Positions 46,069 to 57,333 of a stretch of DNA of 64,000 nt are shown in pieces. Source of the DNA: Acinetobacter lwoffii (lineage in GTDB: Bacteria; Pseudomonadota; Gammaproteobacteria; Pseudomonadales; Moraxellaceae); assembly GCF_019343495.1 (NCBI RefSeq), contig NZ_CP072549.1:2852001-2916000 (forward strand), given 5' to 3'. The translations under genes and the position numbers were made by a program. Below the pieces are notes generated by a model. It searched no databases. It was not told where the DNA came from and saw only the letters and a program-made list of their open reading frames with translations. The stretch's first letter is position 1; every line of letters begins with the position of its first letter.

Positions 46069-47042
46069 ACGCCAATCTCAACTTTTAATTAAGTTTTCCA
46101 ACTGTAAAGGAGGATTACCTAATTGAGAATTTAAAACGACTGAAATTGTATGTGAAAGAATTTTTCGAGTGATACGATGAGATAAATGCCATAGATCTCT
46201 AGCCCTGACTTTTTGTATATTAAACTGCGCTGTTAGTTGTCCTATGACTGTTTCAATTTTCCTTCGGGCATTCATCAGTATTCTCATAGCTTCTTTCGGT
46301 CGATGGTCAACCATATTTTTTCTAAATGGTGTTTGTAAATCAACAGACTGTAAATCATAATATTTTTTTAGTTCAGGTCTTAAATACCCTTTATCAGCAC
46401 CAAGCAGACCATGAATATTCTGTGTAATTTCAGGTGCAACATCTCGTTCATCGCAGTTTGCTGGAGCAAAAGTATAATCTGTAATCATTCCTGAGAAATT
46501 AATCACAATATGTCCTTTAAAACCATAATATTTTTCTTGTTTAGCTGCACAATAACTGAAGCCAGCATCGGTTTTAAAATTTCTATGTTTTTTTGCTCGA
46601 GCATAGCGACAAACAGGAATAGGAAAGCCATCAATAAAATGAATATTATCGTGCATAAAGGTTTTTCTAATCTTGGTCATAATTTGCTGATTGACTTGCC
46701 ATAAATTTGCACAGTGTTTACAGAAATTAGGATAAGAACCTAATTTTGGAAACCAGTCTAAGTAATTGTGTTTAAAATATTTCCAGATATTTTTATCAGA
46801 ATCCAATCCTAAAAATTCACCTACAATTTGTATAGTAATTATTTCAATATCGGTTAAAGCTGGAGGAAATCCTCTCGTTCTTAATGGCTTTGTGACGATA
46901 AGTGAATAGCAAGAATCTATGAATAAATACACAGAAATGATAAATTCGTAAATGGACATAACACGAGGTAGTTTTCTTGGTCGAAATCTAAATTGTGTTA
47001 TGTCCTTTTTATTTCAATAGTTTAGAAAGTTGAGATTCGCGT
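46069..47042 (-). mobile_element. Complete IS982-family insertion sequence
   Basis: A 974-bp element. The ends are inverted repeats: left ACGCCAATCTCAACTTT, right (complement) ACGCGAATCTCAACTTT, 16 of 17 identical. It is flanked by AGATAA on both sides (46063-46068 and 47043-47048), a 6-bp target duplication. It carries one transposase gene on the minus strand. Confidence 0.92.
46078..46959 (-). CDS. IS982-family transposase
   Basis: A 293-residue DDE transposase of the IS982 family. 'IHFIDGFPIPVCRYARAKKH' gives the first Asp, 'GLLGADKGYLRPELKKY' the second, and 'NARRKIETVIGQL' the catalytic Glu. 'GFSYCAAKQEKYYGFKGHI' and 'FAPANCDERDVAPEI' are also typical. The frame is intact and of full family length, so the copy may still be active. 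It ends nine bases inside the left end of the element. Confidence 0.95.
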   Translation of the reverse strand: MSIYEFIISVYLFIDSCYSLIVTKPLRTRGFPPALTDIEIITIQIVGEFLGLDSDKNIWKYFKHNYLDWFPKLGSYPNFCKHCANLWQVNQQIMTKIRKTFMHDNIHFIDGFPIPVCRYARAKKHRNFKTDAGFSYCAAKQEKYYGFKGHIVINFSGMITDYTFAPANCDERDVAPEITQNIHGLLGADKGYLRPELKKYYDLQSVDLQTPFRKNMVDHRPKEAMRILMNARRKIETVIGQLTAQFNIQKVRARDLWHLSHRITRKILSHTISVVLNSQLGNPPLQLENLIKS

Positions 47043-47272
47043 AGATAATTAAAATTTAATTTAGGAAAACGATTAAAACGAATTCTGAATGATTAAAGTC
47101 AAATTAAATGCTGAAATGTCTAAAAAATCATCCCAAAGACTAAGGCTTATAAACTAGCAAGTGAAATCCAAAATCAGGTACAATTGGCGGGATTAATTTT
47201 GTGTTTGGTGTATTTGAAGGCCAATACATACATTCTTTGTTAACAAATAGGCCTGCCAGGAGTTATCCCCGC

Positions 47273-47818
47273 ATGAGTGCTATTACTCCATACGAATGGG
47301 CAATTATTGCCTTCGTGATCGGCGTTACATTTTTATGCGTCTTTATGCTGACTGTCCCATTACTCCTCGGGGGTAAATCATGGGGCCGTGCCAAGCAGGA
47401 GCAGTTTGAGTCAGGTGTAGTTAGCGCAGGTGGAGCTCGTATCCGCTTGTCTGCAAAATTCTATTTAGTTGCAATTTTCTTTGTAGTGTTTGATTTAGAA
47501 GCACTTTATCTATATGCATGGGCAGTTTCTGTTCGTGAGGTAGGTTGGATTGGTTTTGCAACTGCAGCTATCTTTATCATAGTTTTACTTGTTGGTTTGA
47601 TTTACGAATTATCGACAGGCGCACTCAATTGGGCACCTTCAGACAGACGTAAGGCAGCAGGAATTAAAGCTAAGATTGGTTCGCCAAATATGGATCTTGC
47701 AGAAATTACGCGCTTCAACTCAATTGAAGAATTGGTGATGGATCCAACGGGTCAAATCCCGGCTCAATCATCTGGTTTTGTGAAAAAGTCACAAACTCAA
47801 TTATCTGATAAGGAGTAA
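47273..47818 (+). CDS. nuoA: NADH-quinone oxidoreductase subunit A
   Basis: A 181-residue membrane subunit of respiratory complex I. Three helices lie near residues 8-35, 65-90 and 95-120. The conserved 'QEQFESGV' loop and 'RLSAKFYLVAIFFVVFDLEALYLYAWA' segment (part: FYLVAIFFVVFDLEALYLY, with the Asp-Leu-Glu) are diagnostic. A C-terminal extension of about 55 residues is longer than in E. coli NuoA (147). The ATG follows AGGAG; it is the first gene of the nuo operon, 230 bases from the IS element. Confidence 0.95.
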   Translation: MSAITPYEWAIIAFVIGVTFLCVFMLTVPLLLGGKSWGRAKQEQFESGVVSAGGARIRLSAKFYLVAIFFVVFDLEALYLYAWAVSVREVGWIGFATAAIFIIVLLVGLIYELSTGALNWAPSDRRKAAGIKAKIGSPNMDLAEITRFNSIEELVMDPTGQIPAQSSGFVKKSQTQLSDKE

Positions 47819-47824
47819 GACGGG

Positions 47825-48505
47825 ATGAAATATACATTAACCCGTGCGAATCCGAATGCTGACCAATATCCACTTCAGGAACGTATTGTTGTAGAAGATC
47901 CGTTGCTAGAAGAAGAAGTGAATAAAAATGTATTCATGACTCGCTTAGAGGATGTGGTACATACAGCAGTCAACTGGGGTCGTAAAAACTCAGTTTGGCC
48001 ATTTAACTTTGGTACATCTTGCTGCTACGTAGAATATGCAACGACCTTGACCGGCGTGCATGACTTGTCACGTTTTGGTGCCGAGGTTATCCGTGCTTCA
48101 CCGCGTCAGGCGGACTTAATGATTGTAGCGGGTACTTGCTTCGTAAAAATGGCGCCAGTAATTCAGCGTCTGTACGAACAGATGCTTGAACCAAAATGGG
48201 TCATTTCAATGGGTGCATGTGCCAACTCAGGTGGTATGTACGATATTTATTCAGTCGTACAAGGTGTGGATAAAATCATCCCGGTCGATGTGTATATTCC
48301 AGGTTGCCCACCACGTCCTGAAGCTTTGATTCAGGCATTGATGCTGTTGCAAGACCAGATTCAACTAGAGCGTCGTCCGCTTTCTGCGGTGATCGGTGAT
48401 GATCTTAAGCCAGTGTATAAGCCAAAGATGATGCCGGAACGTGACCGTAAGAAAGACCAGCGTGTTGCTGTGAAGAACTTACGCTCTATGGATGAAATTA
48501 AATAA
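47825..48505 (+). CDS. nuoB: NADH-quinone oxidoreductase subunit B
   Basis: A 226-residue subunit that holds cluster N2, the last Fe-S centre before quinone. Ligands are Cys66 and Cys67 ([10 protein letters not shown]), the Cys of '[15 protein letters not shown]' and the Cys of '[13 protein letters not shown]'. It starts six bases after nuoA. The C-terminal tail is basic. A 91-base gap with a hairpin separates it from nuoC/D, unusual within this tightly packed operon. Confidence 0.97.
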   Translation: MKYTLTRANPNADQYPLQERIVVEDPLLEEEVNKNVFMTRLEDVVHTAVNWGRKNSVWPFNFGTSCCYVEYATTLTGVHDLSRFGAEVIRASPRQADLMIVAGTCFVKMAPVIQRLYEQMLEPKWVISMGACANSGGMYDIYSVVQGVDKIIPVDVYIPGCPPRPEALIQALMLLQDQIQLERRPLSAVIGDDLKPVYKPKMMPERDRKKDQRVAVKNLRSMDEIK

Positions 48506-48508
48506 TTT

Positions 48509-48558
48509 AAACGACAGGTTGTTTTGTTGTGCACCCGCTATGGGTGTAATTGTCGTTT
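48509..48558 (+). other. Hairpin in the nuoB-nuoC/D gap
   Basis: An outer stem AAACGACA / TGTCGTTT encloses an inner stem CACCC-GCTAT-GGGTG. There is no T run. It may be a processing or stabilising element inside the nuo mRNA. Confidence 0.55.
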
Positions 48559-48596
48559 AGGTTGACTGAATTTGTATTAAATAGGAAGCCAAGCCA

Positions 48597-50384
48597 ATGG
48601 CTGAAACTGACATTGCTATGCCAGAATCAACGCCTGTTGATTCACGCCCAGCATTTGCCATCATTGAAGAACTCAAAACCAAATTTGGTGAGAACTTCTT
48701 TGTGCAAACGACTTTCGAGGATTTCCCGACAGTCTGGGTTGAGCGCGCACGTGTACAAGAAGTTTTAATGTTCTTGCGTACAGTGTCACGTCCTTACGTG
48801 ATGTTGTTCGACCTGTCAGCGGTAGATGAGCGTCTGCGTACGCACCGCGACGGTTTACCTGCGTCTGACTTCACCGTGTTCTATCACCTGTTGTCGCTCG
48901 AGCGTAATACTGACATTCGTATTAAAGTTGCCTTAGCTGAAAGCGATTTGAATCTTCCAACGGCAACCAATATTTGGCCAAATGCCAACTGGTACGAACG
49001 TGAAGCTTACGATATGTTCGGGATCAATTTCGAAGGGCATCCAATGCTCCGTCGTATCTTGTTGCCAACCTATTGGGAAGGTCATCCGCTACGTAAAGAA
49101 TATTCTGCGCGTGCGACTGAATATACGCCGTATTTGCAAGATAAAGCCAAACAGGACTACGAACAGGAACATCTTCGTTTCGTCCCTGAAGATTGGGGTA
49201 TGAAGCGCGGCAATGCCGATGAAGACTTCATGTTCCTGAACTTGGGTCCGAACCATCCATCTGCGCACGGTGCGTTCCGTGTGATCTTGCAGCTGGACGG
49301 TGAAGAAGTGAAAGACTGTGTGCCTGACATCGGTTATCACCACCGTGGTGTGGAAAAGATGGCTGAACGTCAAACCTGGCATTCATTCATTCCGTATACA
49401 GACCGTGTCGACTACCTCGGTGGTTGTGCGCAAAACATGCCTTACGTGCTTGGCGTAGAGCAAATGGCGGGTATTACTGTACCTGACCGTGCGCAATGTA
49501 TCCGCGTGATGATGTCTGAACTGTTCCGTATCAATAACCACTTGCTGTTCATTGGTACTGCGATTCAGGATGCCGGCGGTATGACGCCAGTCTTCTACAT
49601 GTTCGCCGATCGTCAGAAAATCTATGACGCGATTGAAGCGATCACCGGTTACCGTATGCATCCGGCATGGTTCCGTATCGGTGGTACCGCACATGACCTT
49701 CCAAATAACTGGCAGCACCTGATCCGTGAAATCCTGGATTGGATGCCGAAACGTTTGAAGGAATACCATACTGCAGCGCTAAAAAACTCGGTGTTTGTGG
49801 GTCGTACCCGTAATGTTGCGCAATACGATGCAAAATCTGCATTGGCTTGGGGTGTAACAGGTACAGGTCTGCGTGCTACAGGTATTGACTTTGACGTACG
49901 TAAATACCGCCCATATAGCGGTTATGAAAATTACGACTTCGAAGTGCCAGTGGAGTACGAAGGCGATGCCTATGCACGTGTCATCGTTCACTACCGTGAA
50001 ATTGAAGAATCACTGAAAATTATCAAACAATGTTTAGATAATATGCCGTCTGGTGCGTATAAAGCAGACCATCCACTGGCTGTTCCACCACCAAAAGACA
50101 AGACATTACAAGATATTGAAACCTTGATTACGCACTTCCTGAGTGTATCTTGGGGTCCTGTAATGCCGGCGGGTGAAGCATCTGTGATGGCGGAAGTGGT
50201 GAAAGGCGCGTCGAACTACTACTTGACTTCAGACAAGTCAACCATGAGTTACCGTACCCGTATTCGTACACCAACCTTCACGCATTTACAGCAAATGCCT
50301 TCTGTGATTAACGGCAGCTTAATGTCTGACTTAATCATTTATTTAGCGACCATTGACGTCGTAATGGCTGACGTGGATCGCTAA
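48597..50384 (+). CDS. nuoC: NADH-quinone oxidoreductase fused subunit C/D
   Basis: A 595-residue fusion. Residues 1-185 are NuoC (30-kDa type), with '[18 protein letters not shown]' and 'HPLRKEY' as its signature. Residues 205-595 are NuoD (49-kDa), with '[16 protein letters not shown]', '[14 protein letters not shown]', 'RINNHLLF' and the C-terminal '[19 protein letters not shown]'; these line the quinone pocket. The fusion is normal for gammaproteobacteria. AGGA precedes the ATG. Confidence 0.97.
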   Translation: MAETDIAMPESTPVDSRPAFAIIEELKTKFGENFFVQTTFEDFPTVWVERARVQEVLMFLRTVSRPYVMLFDLSAVDERLRTHRDGLPASDFTVFYHLLSLERNTDIRIKVALAESDLNLPTATNIWPNANWYEREAYDMFGINFEGHPMLRRILLPTYWEGHPLRKEYSARATEYTPYLQDKAKQDYEQEHLRFVPEDWGMKRGNADEDFMFLNLGPNHPSAHGAFRVILQLDGEEVKDCVPDIGYHHRGVEKMAERQTWHSFIPYTDRVDYLGGCAQNMPYVLGVEQMAGITVPDRAQCIRVMMSELFRINNHLLFIGTAIQDAGGMTPVFYMFADRQKIYDAIEAITGYRMHPAWFRIGGTAHDLPNNWQHLIREILDWMPKRLKEYHTAALKNSVFVGRTRNVAQYDAKSALAWGVTGTGLRATGIDFDVRKYRPYSGYENYDFEVPVEYEGDAYARVIVHYREIEESLKIIKQCLDNMPSGAYKADHPLAVPPPKDKTLQDIETLITHFLSVSWGPVMPAGEASVMAEVVKGASNYYLTSDKSTMSYRTRIRTPTFTHLQQMPSVINGSLMSDLIIYLATIDVVMADVDR

Positions 50385-50398
50385 GGGGTAAACGCATT

Positions 50399-50908
50399 AT
50401 GATGATTTTGACTGATAAAAAGCCACGTGTGAATGTTGAAGGAATTTTGACTGCGGACGAAATTCACGATATCGAACATCACATGGGGCACTACCCATAC
50501 CCACGTGCAGCGTGTCTAGATGCGCTGAAGTGTGTACAACGCCGTAATGGCTGGGTAGATGATGCGCAAATGAATGCCATCGCACAAATGCTGAGCATGA
50601 GCGTTGCAGACCTTGAAGGTGTGGCAACGTTCTATAACCGTATTTACCGTCAGCCGGTCGGTCGTCACGTAATTTTATTATGTGATTCGATTGCGTGTTT
50701 CTTGATGGGTGCGGAAACTTTGGCAGAAGCATTCCAGCGCGAATTAGGAATCCAGTTTGGTCAAACGACTGCAGATGGTCGTTTCACTTTGCTGCCAATT
50801 TGCTGTCTGGGCAACTGTGACAAAGGTCCAACCTTAATGATTGATGAAGACACGCACGGTCTGGTTGAAGTGACTTCGGTGAAACAGCTGTTGGAGAAGT
50901 ATGTATGA
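50399..50908 (+). CDS. nuoE: NADH-quinone oxidoreductase subunit E
   Basis: A 169-residue subunit with the [2Fe-2S] cluster N1a. Ligands are in '[12 protein letters not shown]' (Cys-x4-Cys) and '[10 protein letters not shown]' (Cys-x3-Cys), the thioredoxin-like pattern of the 24-kDa family. AGGGG precedes two adjacent ATG codons; either could start. The stop overlaps the nuoF start by four bases (ATGA), indicating translational coupling with its partner in the NADH dehydrogenase module. Confidence 0.96.
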   Translation: MMILTDKKPRVNVEGILTADEIHDIEHHMGHYPYPRAACLDALKCVQRRNGWVDDAQMNAIAQMLSMSVADLEGVATFYNRIYRQPVGRHVILLCDSIACFLMGAETLAEAFQRELGIQFGQTTADGRFTLLPICCLGNCDKGPTLMIDEDTHGLVEVTSVKQLLEKYV

Positions 50909-52236
50909 ATACTGAACCAAAACCAATTTATGGCGACGGTAACCCGGAAACGCATCCATTAACATGGCGTTTAAGCAAACAAGCCAACGTACGTAATGCA
51001 GATGATTACGAAGCGCTGGAAGGTTATGCAGGCTTTAAAAAAGCACTGAGCATGTCGCCTAAAGATGTATTGGAAGTGGTTAAAGCAGCGACTGTTAAAG
51101 GTCGTGGTGGTGCAGGCTTCCCGGCAGGCATTAAATGGTCTTTGATGGCGCCAAACGACAACTCAGGTCCACGTTACCTGATTTGTAATGCCGATGAGAT
51201 GGAACCAGGTACCTTTAAAGACCGTTTGTTGATGGAAGATCTTCCGCATCAATTGATCGAAGGGATGCTGATTGCGGGTTATACGCTTGAAGCAACACAC
51301 GGTTATATCTTTATCCGTGGCGAGTACATTGAAGCTGCTCAGTACTTAAATGAAGCACTTGAGCAAGTTCGTGCCAAAGGTTACTTAGGGGATAACATCC
51401 TTGGTACAGGCTGGAACTTCGAGTTACACGTGCATACCGGTGCGGGTCGTTATATCTGCGGTGAAGAAACTGCATTGATTAACTCGCTAGAAGGTCGCCG
51501 TGCCAACCCGCGTACTAAACCGCCATTCCCGCAAGTTGCAGGTGCTTGGGGTCGTCCTACGATTGTCAACAACGTAGAGACCTACAACAACTTACCAGCC
51601 ATCATGCTGCGTGGTCCTGAATGGTATATCAACTTGTCTGCGGGTAAGTCGAAAGATCCAGGCACCAAGATTTATGGTGCATCAGGTAAGGTAAAATTCC
51701 CGGGTCTATGGGAGCTTCCATTTGGTACGACAGCACGTGAAGTGATTGAAGACCATGCGGGTGGTATGCGTGACGGCTTAAAACTGAAAGCATGGTTACC
51801 GGGTGGTGCATCGACTGACTTCCTGGCTGCCGAGCATATTGATCTTCCTATGGATGCGGAAAGCATCATGAAAGCAGGTTCGCGTTTAGGGACTTGTTTG
51901 TTGATGGTGGTAGATGAAACCCAATGTATGGTTTCAGCGACACGTAACCTCGAAGAATTCTTTGCACGCGAATCATGTGGTTTCTGTACGCCTTGCCGTG
52001 ATGGCTTACCTTGGGCTGTGAAAGCGCTGAAAGCACTGGAAGATGGCACAGGTAAGAAAGAAGATATCGATCACTTACAAGAACTGACTCGTAAGCTTTG
52101 GATTGGTAAAACTTTCTGTGCCCACGCACCGGGTGCAATGGAGCCGCTTATGGGCGCACTCAAATATTTCCGTGGCGAATTTGAAGCGAAGGTTGTGAAT
52201 GCCGCCGCTCAAACCAGCAACGTAGAACAAGCTTAA
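50905..52236 (+). CDS. nuoF: NADH-quinone oxidoreductase subunit F
   Basis: A 443-residue subunit that binds NADH, FMN and cluster N3. The Gly-rich '[14 protein letters not shown]' binds FMN/NADH, '[15 protein letters not shown]' and '[14 protein letters not shown]' are conserved, and N3 ligands are in '[12 protein letters not shown]' (three Cys) and '[12 protein letters not shown]' (fourth Cys). It accepts the hydride from NADH, the entry point of the complex. Confidence 0.97.
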   Translation: MNTEPKPIYGDGNPETHPLTWRLSKQANVRNADDYEALEGYAGFKKALSMSPKDVLEVVKAATVKGRGGAGFPAGIKWSLMAPNDNSGPRYLICNADEMEPGTFKDRLLMEDLPHQLIEGMLIAGYTLEATHGYIFIRGEYIEAAQYLNEALEQVRAKGYLGDNILGTGWNFELHVHTGAGRYICGEETALINSLEGRRANPRTKPPFPQVAGAWGRPTIVNNVETYNNLPAIMLRGPEWYINLSAGKSKDPGTKIYGASGKVKFPGLWELPFGTTAREVIEDHAGGMRDGLKLKAWLPGGASTDFLAAEHIDLPMDAESIMKAGSRLGTCLLMVVDETQCMVSATRNLEEFFARESCGFCTPCRDGLPWAVKALKALEDGTGKKEDIDHLQELTRKLWIGKTFCAHAPGAMEPLMGALKYFRGEFEAKVVNAAAQTSNVEQA

Positions 52237-52247
52237 GGAATTCGACT

Positions 52248-54926
52248 ATGGCTACAATTCATGTCGATGGCAAATCGTATGAAGTCAACGGCTCGGAAAA
52301 CTTGCTACAAGCATGTTTGAGTCTTGGCATTGATATCCCATACTTTTGTTGGCATCCATCCTTAGGTTCTGTCGGTTCTTGCCGTCAATGTGCCGTGACC
52401 CAGTACGCGAATCCAGAAGATACGCGTGGCCGTTTGGTCATGTCATGTATGACGCCAGCATCTGACAATACCTACATCTCGATTGAAGACAAAGAAGCCA
52501 AAGATTTCCGTGCTTCGATTGTTGAATTCTTGATGACCAACCATCCGCACGACTGTCCAGTCTGTGAAGAAGGGGGTCACTGTCATTTACAAGATATGAC
52601 TGTAATGACGCAGCATGACCGTCGTCGCTACCGTTTCACGAAGCGTACCCATTACAACCAGGAGCTTGGCTCATTCATTTCTCACGAAATGAACCGTTGT
52701 ATCGCGTGTTACCGTTGTGTGCGTTATTACAAAGACTACGCAGGTGGTACGGACTTCGGCGTGTATGCCAATGCATCACGTGTGTACTTCGGTCGTCCTG
52801 AATCAGGTACTTTAGAGTCTGAATTCTCGGGCAACCTGACTGAAGTATGTCCAACAGGTGTATTCACCGACAAAACTCATTCGGCTCGCTACAACCGTAA
52901 ATGGGACATGCAGTATGCGCCAAGCGTATGCCAAGGCTGTTCTTCAGGTTGTAACATCTCTCCGGGTGAGCGTTATGGCGAACTTCGCCGCGTAGAAAAC
53001 CGTTATAACGGTGAAGTCAACCAGTACTTCCTATGCGACAAAGGCCGTTTCGGTACAGGTTATGTGAACCGTGAGGACCGTCCGCGTCAACCACAATTCC
53101 GTCAAGGTGCAACTGTTGAAACTGTTTCAGTGGATGCAGCACTAGACACGGTCATTGCAAATATCCAGGGCAAAAAAGTATTGGGTATTGGTTCACCGCG
53201 TGCATCACTTGAATCAAACTTCGCACTTCGTGAGTTGGTGGGTCAAGAGAACTTCTCAACAGGTCTATCTCAAAAAGAGCAAAACCTGGTTGAGTTGGCA
53301 GCTTCTATCATGCAAACCGAGGGTGTTTACAACCCGAACATGCGTGAAATTGAAAGCTATGATGCAGTGCTAATCTTAGGTGAAGACTTAACCCAAACTG
53401 CGCCTCGTATGGCTTTATCTGTTCGCCAGGCTGCGAAAAATAAAGGCAAAGAGATGGCGGCAGAGCGCCGTACGCAAGAATGGTTAGCTGAGCCGGTACA
53501 ACGTATTGCCCAAGATGCAAAATCTCCGATTTACATCCTGGCTGCGACACAAACCCGTTTGTCTGATGTTGCTGAAGGCGAAGTGGTTGCTTCTCCAAAC
53601 GATATCGCGCGTTTAGGTTTTGCGGTTGCTGCAGCAGTTGCTGGTGAAACGATTCTTGGTTTAGATGACGATGCCAAAGCATTTGCACAAACCATTGCGG
53701 ACACTTTAAAAGCTGCGAAGAAACCACTGGTCATCTCGGGTACAAGCTTGCAAGATCCTGCCATTATGGAAGCTGCTGCACAAGTTGCACAGAATCTGGG
53801 TAATGCAGGTCTGTCCTTGACGGTTCCTGAAGTGAACTCGATGGGTATGGCGATCTTGGGTGGTCAAAGCCTAGAGCAAGCATTTGCACAAGATTACGAT
53901 ACTGTGATTGTGGTTGAAAACGACCTTTACCGTCGTCTTCCTGCTGCACAGGTCGATGCTGCACTTGCAGGCAAAGAAGTGATCGTTCTGGATCACTCTG
54001 AAACTGAAACTGTGAAGAAAGCCGACATCGTACTTTCTGCCGCTTCGTTTGCTGAAGGTGATGGTACTGTCGTTTCTCAAGAAGGCCGTGCACAACGTTT
54101 CTACCAAGTGTATGACCCAAGCTACTACAATCCTGAATTGGCGATCAAGGAATCTTGGCGCTGGTTACACGCTCTGGAAACAGGCGTAAAAGGCAAAGCG
54201 ATTTCTTGGACTTTACTGGATGACGTAATCGAGTCAGTGGCGAAGAACGTTCCTGCGCTTGAGGGCATTCTGGATGTTGCACCTGATGCGGGCTTCCGTG
54301 TTCATGGCTTGAAAGTGGCACGTGAACCACGTCGTTACTCAGGTCGTACTTCAATGCGTTCGCCATTGTCTGTACATGAGCCGAAACAGCCTACAGATAA
54401 AGACTCTGCATTAACGTTCTCGATGGAAGGTTATGTCGGAGACCAGACTCCATCTCCACTGGTTCCATTTGCATGGTCTGCAGGCTGGAACTCGCCACAA
54501 GCCTGGAACAAGTTCCAGGAAACTGTAGGTGGTTCACTCAAAGGTGGTGATTCAGGCGTTCGTTTATTCGACCGTTTGGCAAAACGTCCGGCACGTACAT
54601 TCGTTGCACCGGCACCTGTTCTGGTCAATGCTGAAAGCTTCCGTCTGGTACCAATGCACCATATCTTTGGTTCAGGTGAATTCACGGTAAAAACACCAGC
54701 GATGGAAACACGTATTCCTGAAGCGGTATTTGCAGTGGGTGAGCAGGATGCAGCGCGCCTGAATGTTCAAGATGGTCAGACAATCACGGTGAAAGCAGGT
54801 GAAACGTCAATCGTTCTTCCAGTTCAAGTGATTGAATATTTACCGACAGGTTATATTGGCTACCCAATCGGTCTGGCACCGACGGTATCTCTTGCAGAGC
54901 CTGTTTCAGTCGCGGTAGGAGTGTAA
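52248..54926 (+). CDS. nuoG: NADH-quinone oxidoreductase subunit G
   Basis: An 892-residue Fe-S subunit. The N-terminal ferredoxin-type [2Fe-2S] has '[19 protein letters not shown]' and 'MSCMTP'. A His-Cys3 [4Fe-4S] is in '[18 protein letters not shown]', a second in '[13 protein letters not shown]' with 'CPTGV'. A further Cys set 'CQGCSSGC' plus '[10 protein letters not shown]' corresponds to the N7 cluster found in some bacteria, such as E. coli. The rest resembles the molybdopterin oxidoreductase fold without a cofactor. AAGGA precedes the ATG. Confidence 0.97.
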   Translation: MATIHVDGKSYEVNGSENLLQACLSLGIDIPYFCWHPSLGSVGSCRQCAVTQYANPEDTRGRLVMSCMTPASDNTYISIEDKEAKDFRASIVEFLMTNHPHDCPVCEEGGHCHLQDMTVMTQHDRRRYRFTKRTHYNQELGSFISHEMNRCIACYRCVRYYKDYAGGTDFGVYANASRVYFGRPESGTLESEFSGNLTEVCPTGVFTDKTHSARYNRKWDMQYAPSVCQGCSSGCNISPGERYGELRRVENRYNGEVNQYFLCDKGRFGTGYVNREDRPRQPQFRQGATVETVSVDAALDTVIANIQGKKVLGIGSPRASLESNFALRELVGQENFSTGLSQKEQNLVELAASIMQTEGVYNPNMREIESYDAVLILGEDLTQTAPRMALSVRQAAKNKGKEMAAERRTQEWLAEPVQRIAQDAKSPIYILAATQTRLSDVAEGEVVASPNDIARLGFAVAAAVAGETILGLDDDAKAFAQTIADTLKAAKKPLVISGTSLQDPAIMEAAAQVAQNLGNAGLSLTVPEVNSMGMAILGGQSLEQAFAQDYDTVIVVENDLYRRLPAAQVDAALAGKEVIVLDHSETETVKKADIVLSAASFAEGDGTVVSQEGRAQRFYQVYDPSYYNPELAIKESWRWLHALETGVKGKAISWTLLDDVIESVAKNVPALEGILDVAPDAGFRVHGLKVAREPRRYSGRTSMRSPLSVHEPKQPTDKDSALTFSMEGYVGDQTPSPLVPFAWSAGWNSPQAWNKFQETVGGSLKGGDSGVRLFDRLAKRPARTFVAPAPVLVNAESFRLVPMHHIFGSGEFTVKTPAMETRIPEAVFAVGEQDAARLNVQDGQTITVKAGETSIVLPVQVIEYLPTGYIGYPIGLAPTVSLAEPVSVAVGV

Positions 54927-54929
54927 TTC

Positions 54930-55946
54930 ATGGAACAAGAATTAATCCGTCAAACGCCGCTGTGGGCTGAAAACTGGCCAATTGCCTATTCAGTCATTCA
55001 AGCGATTGTGATCTTGCTGGTTGTAGTACTGATCGCTGCGTTGATGTCTTTTATTGAACGTCGTTTACTCGGCTTGTGGCAAGACCGTTACGGTCCGAAC
55101 CGTGTTGGTCCGGGCGGTATGTTCCAGATTGTTGCCGACATGCTGAAAATCATGTTCAAGGAAGACTGGACACCAAAATTTGCTGACAAATTGACGTTCC
55201 GTATGGCGCCAGCAGTTGCGATGGCAACTGCGGTGCTATCGTTCATGGTTATTCCTGTATCACCTTATTTAGGTGTAGCAGACATGAACATCGGCCTGTT
55301 GTTCTTTATGGCAATGGCGGGTATTGCAGTTTATGCAGTCCTGTTCGGTGGCTGGTCATCAAACAACAAATATGCCTTACTGGGCGGTTTACGTTCTGCA
55401 GCTCAAACCATTTCGTATGAAGTGTTCTTGGGTATCTCGTTGATGGGTGTGGTGGCAATTGCCGGTTCATTCAACATGCGTGAAATCGTTGAAGCGCAAA
55501 AAGATGTCTGGTTTGTTATTCCTCAGTTCCTAGGTTTCCTGATCTTCGTGGTTGCGGGTGTTGCGGTAACGCATCGTCACCCATTTGACCAACCAGAAGC
55601 AGAACAAGAACTGGCAGAAGGTTACCATGTCGAATACGGCGGTATGAAGTGGGGGATGTTCTTCGTTGCGGAATACGTCAACGTGGTACTGATCTCTGCA
55701 TTGATCGTGACGTTATTCTTCGGTGGCTGGCTTGCGCCATTCAACCTTGATATTCCGTTCCTTCCAGCAGCATTCTGGTTCATTATCAAAACAGCATTCT
55801 TTGTAATGATGTTTGTACTGGCGCGTGGTTCATTAATGCGTCCACGTTATGACCAGGTGATGAACTTTGGTTGGAAAATTTGCTTGCCATTGGCGTTGGT
55901 TAACCTTTTGGTAACTGGTGCTGTGATTCTGATGAATCAGGCCTAA
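54930..55946 (+). CDS. nuoH: NADH-quinone oxidoreductase subunit H
   Basis: A 338-residue membrane subunit (ND1-like) with about eight helices; it joins the membrane arm to the quinone site. '[27 protein letters not shown]' (part: [16 protein letters not shown]) and '[20 protein letters not shown]' (part: [19 protein letters not shown]) are diagnostic and contain the charged residues linked to quinone chemistry. It starts three bases after nuoG, whose end contains its ribosome site. Confidence 0.97.
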   Translation: MEQELIRQTPLWAENWPIAYSVIQAIVILLVVVLIAALMSFIERRLLGLWQDRYGPNRVGPGGMFQIVADMLKIMFKEDWTPKFADKLTFRMAPAVAMATAVLSFMVIPVSPYLGVADMNIGLLFFMAMAGIAVYAVLFGGWSSNNKYALLGGLRSAAQTISYEVFLGISLMGVVAIAGSFNMREIVEAQKDVWFVIPQFLGFLIFVVAGVAVTHRHPFDQPEAEQELAEGYHVEYGGMKWGMFFVAEYVNVVLISALIVTLFFGGWLAPFNLDIPFLPAAFWFIIKTAFFVMMFVLARGSLMRPRYDQVMNFGWKICLPLALVNLLVTGAVILMNQA

Positions 55947-55964
55947 GACAGCAGGGAGAACAAA

Positions 55965-56507
55965 ATGTTTAAATTTCTAGCTGGATTCGGGTCAATCGTT
56001 CGTTCGTTGTGGATGGTGTTCAGCCACGCAACACGTAAACGTGACACCATTTTATATCCGGAAGTGCCGGCCGAAGAAATCGTGCCACCACGCTTCCGTG
56101 GTCGTATCGTATTGACGCGCGACCCTGATGGCGAAGAACGCTGTGTGGCATGTAACCTGTGTGCAGTTGCCTGTCCGGTAGGCTGTATTTCACTACAAAA
56201 AGCAGAACGTGAAGATGGTCGCTGGTATCCGGAATTTTTCCGTATCAACTTCTCGCGTTGTATTTTCTGCGGTATGTGTGAAGAAGCGTGTCCAACCACT
56301 GCGATTCAGATGACCCCGGACTTCGAGCTTGGCGAATATGTTCGTCAGGACCTGGTCTATGAAAAAGAACACCTGCTAATTTCTGGTCCTGGTAAATATC
56401 CTGACTATAACTTCTACCGTGTAACCGGTATGGCAGTTGCAGGCAAGGACAAAGGTCAAGCACAGCGTGAAAGTGCACCTGTTGATGTACGGAGTCTATT
56501 ACCATGA
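55965..56507 (+). CDS. nuoI: NADH-quinone oxidoreductase subunit I
   Basis: A 180-residue peripheral subunit with clusters N6a and N6b. Two ferredoxin-type motifs are present: '[16 protein letters not shown]' and '[16 protein letters not shown]', each Cys-x2-Cys-x2-Cys-x3-Cys-Pro. '[18 protein letters not shown]' precedes the first. GGGAG lies seven bases before the ATG. The stop overlaps the nuoJ start (ATGA). Confidence 0.97.
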   Translation: MFKFLAGFGSIVRSLWMVFSHATRKRDTILYPEVPAEEIVPPRFRGRIVLTRDPDGEERCVACNLCAVACPVGCISLQKAEREDGRWYPEFFRINFSRCIFCGMCEEACPTTAIQMTPDFELGEYVRQDLVYEKEHLLISGPGKYPDYNFYRVTGMAVAGKDKGQAQRESAPVDVRSLLP

Positions 56508-57025
56508 TGTGGCCATTTTATTTAATGGCCCTCGTGGCCATTGTCTCTACGGTTCGCGTGGTGACTAACGCGAATCCGGTACATGCTTTATTAAGTCTGA
56601 TCGTGTCATTGCTTGCAGTCGCAGGCATGTTCCTGATCGTCGGTGCGCCATTCGCTGGTGCGCTGGAAGTAATTGTTTATGCGGGTGCGATCATGGTGTT
56701 GTTCGTGTTCGTGGTGATGATGCTGAACCTGGGTGAGCAGACCGTTGAACAAGAACGCAAATGGTTGACTTCATCGGCTTGGGCTTATCCGGCGTTGATG
56801 AGCTTCCTGATCGGTTTGGTGCTGGTATGGGTATTAAACTCTGATTACACACAAGCTTCACTGGTAATGGGTACAGAAATGGTGGGCCCGAAAGCAGTGG
56901 GTCAAGCACTCTTTACGCAATACTTGTTGTTGGTTGAAGTTGCCGCGATGTTATTGCTTGCTGCCTTGGTAGCTGCATTCCATTTGGGTAAACGTGAACC
57001 AGATGCAGAAGAGGAAAAAGAATAA
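56504..57025 (+). CDS. nuoJ: NADH-quinone oxidoreductase subunit J
   Basis: A 173-residue ND6-like membrane subunit with five helices. '[20 protein letters not shown]' and '[25 protein letters not shown]' (part: [19 protein letters not shown], a conserved glycine/tyrosine-containing helix involved in conformational coupling) are typical. The C-terminus is acidic. It overlaps nuoI by four bases and nuoK by one. Confidence 0.95.
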   Translation: MMWPFYLMALVAIVSTVRVVTNANPVHALLSLIVSLLAVAGMFLIVGAPFAGALEVIVYAGAIMVLFVFVVMMLNLGEQTVEQERKWLTSSAWAYPALMSFLIGLVLVWVLNSDYTQASLVMGTEMVGPKAVGQALFTQYLLLVEVAAMLLLAALVAAFHLGKREPDAEEEKE

Positions 57026-57333
57026 TGGGCAACATCCCTTTAGAGCATGGTTTGATCGTTGCATCTATTCTCTTTGCACTGGGTTTTTACGGTGTAATGG
57101 TGCGACGCAACCTACTATTTATTTTAATGAGCCTTGAAATCATGATGAACGCTGCTGCTTTAGCGTTCGTCCTGGCGGGCAGTGCATGGGCACAGCCAGA
57201 TGGTCAGATCATGTTTATCCTGATCCTGACGCTTGCTGCGGCAGAGGCTTGTATTGGTCTTGCGATCGTCCTTCAGTTCTATCATCGCTTCCATCACCTG
57301 GATGTGGATGCTGCTAGTGAGATGCGCGGATGA
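57025..57333 (+). CDS. nuoK: NADH-quinone oxidoreductase subunit K
   Basis: A 102-residue ND4L-like subunit of three helices. '[22 protein letters not shown]' (part: [15 protein letters not shown], containing a buried Glu) and '[16 protein letters not shown]' (second buried Glu) are the conserved proton-path elements. GAGGA lies before the ATG, inside nuoJ. It overlaps nuoL by four bases. Confidence 0.97.
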   Translation: MGNIPLEHGLIVASILFALGFYGVMVRRNLLFILMSLEIMMNAAALAFVLAGSAWAQPDGQIMFILILTLAAAEACIGLAIVLQFYHRFHHLDVDAASEMRG

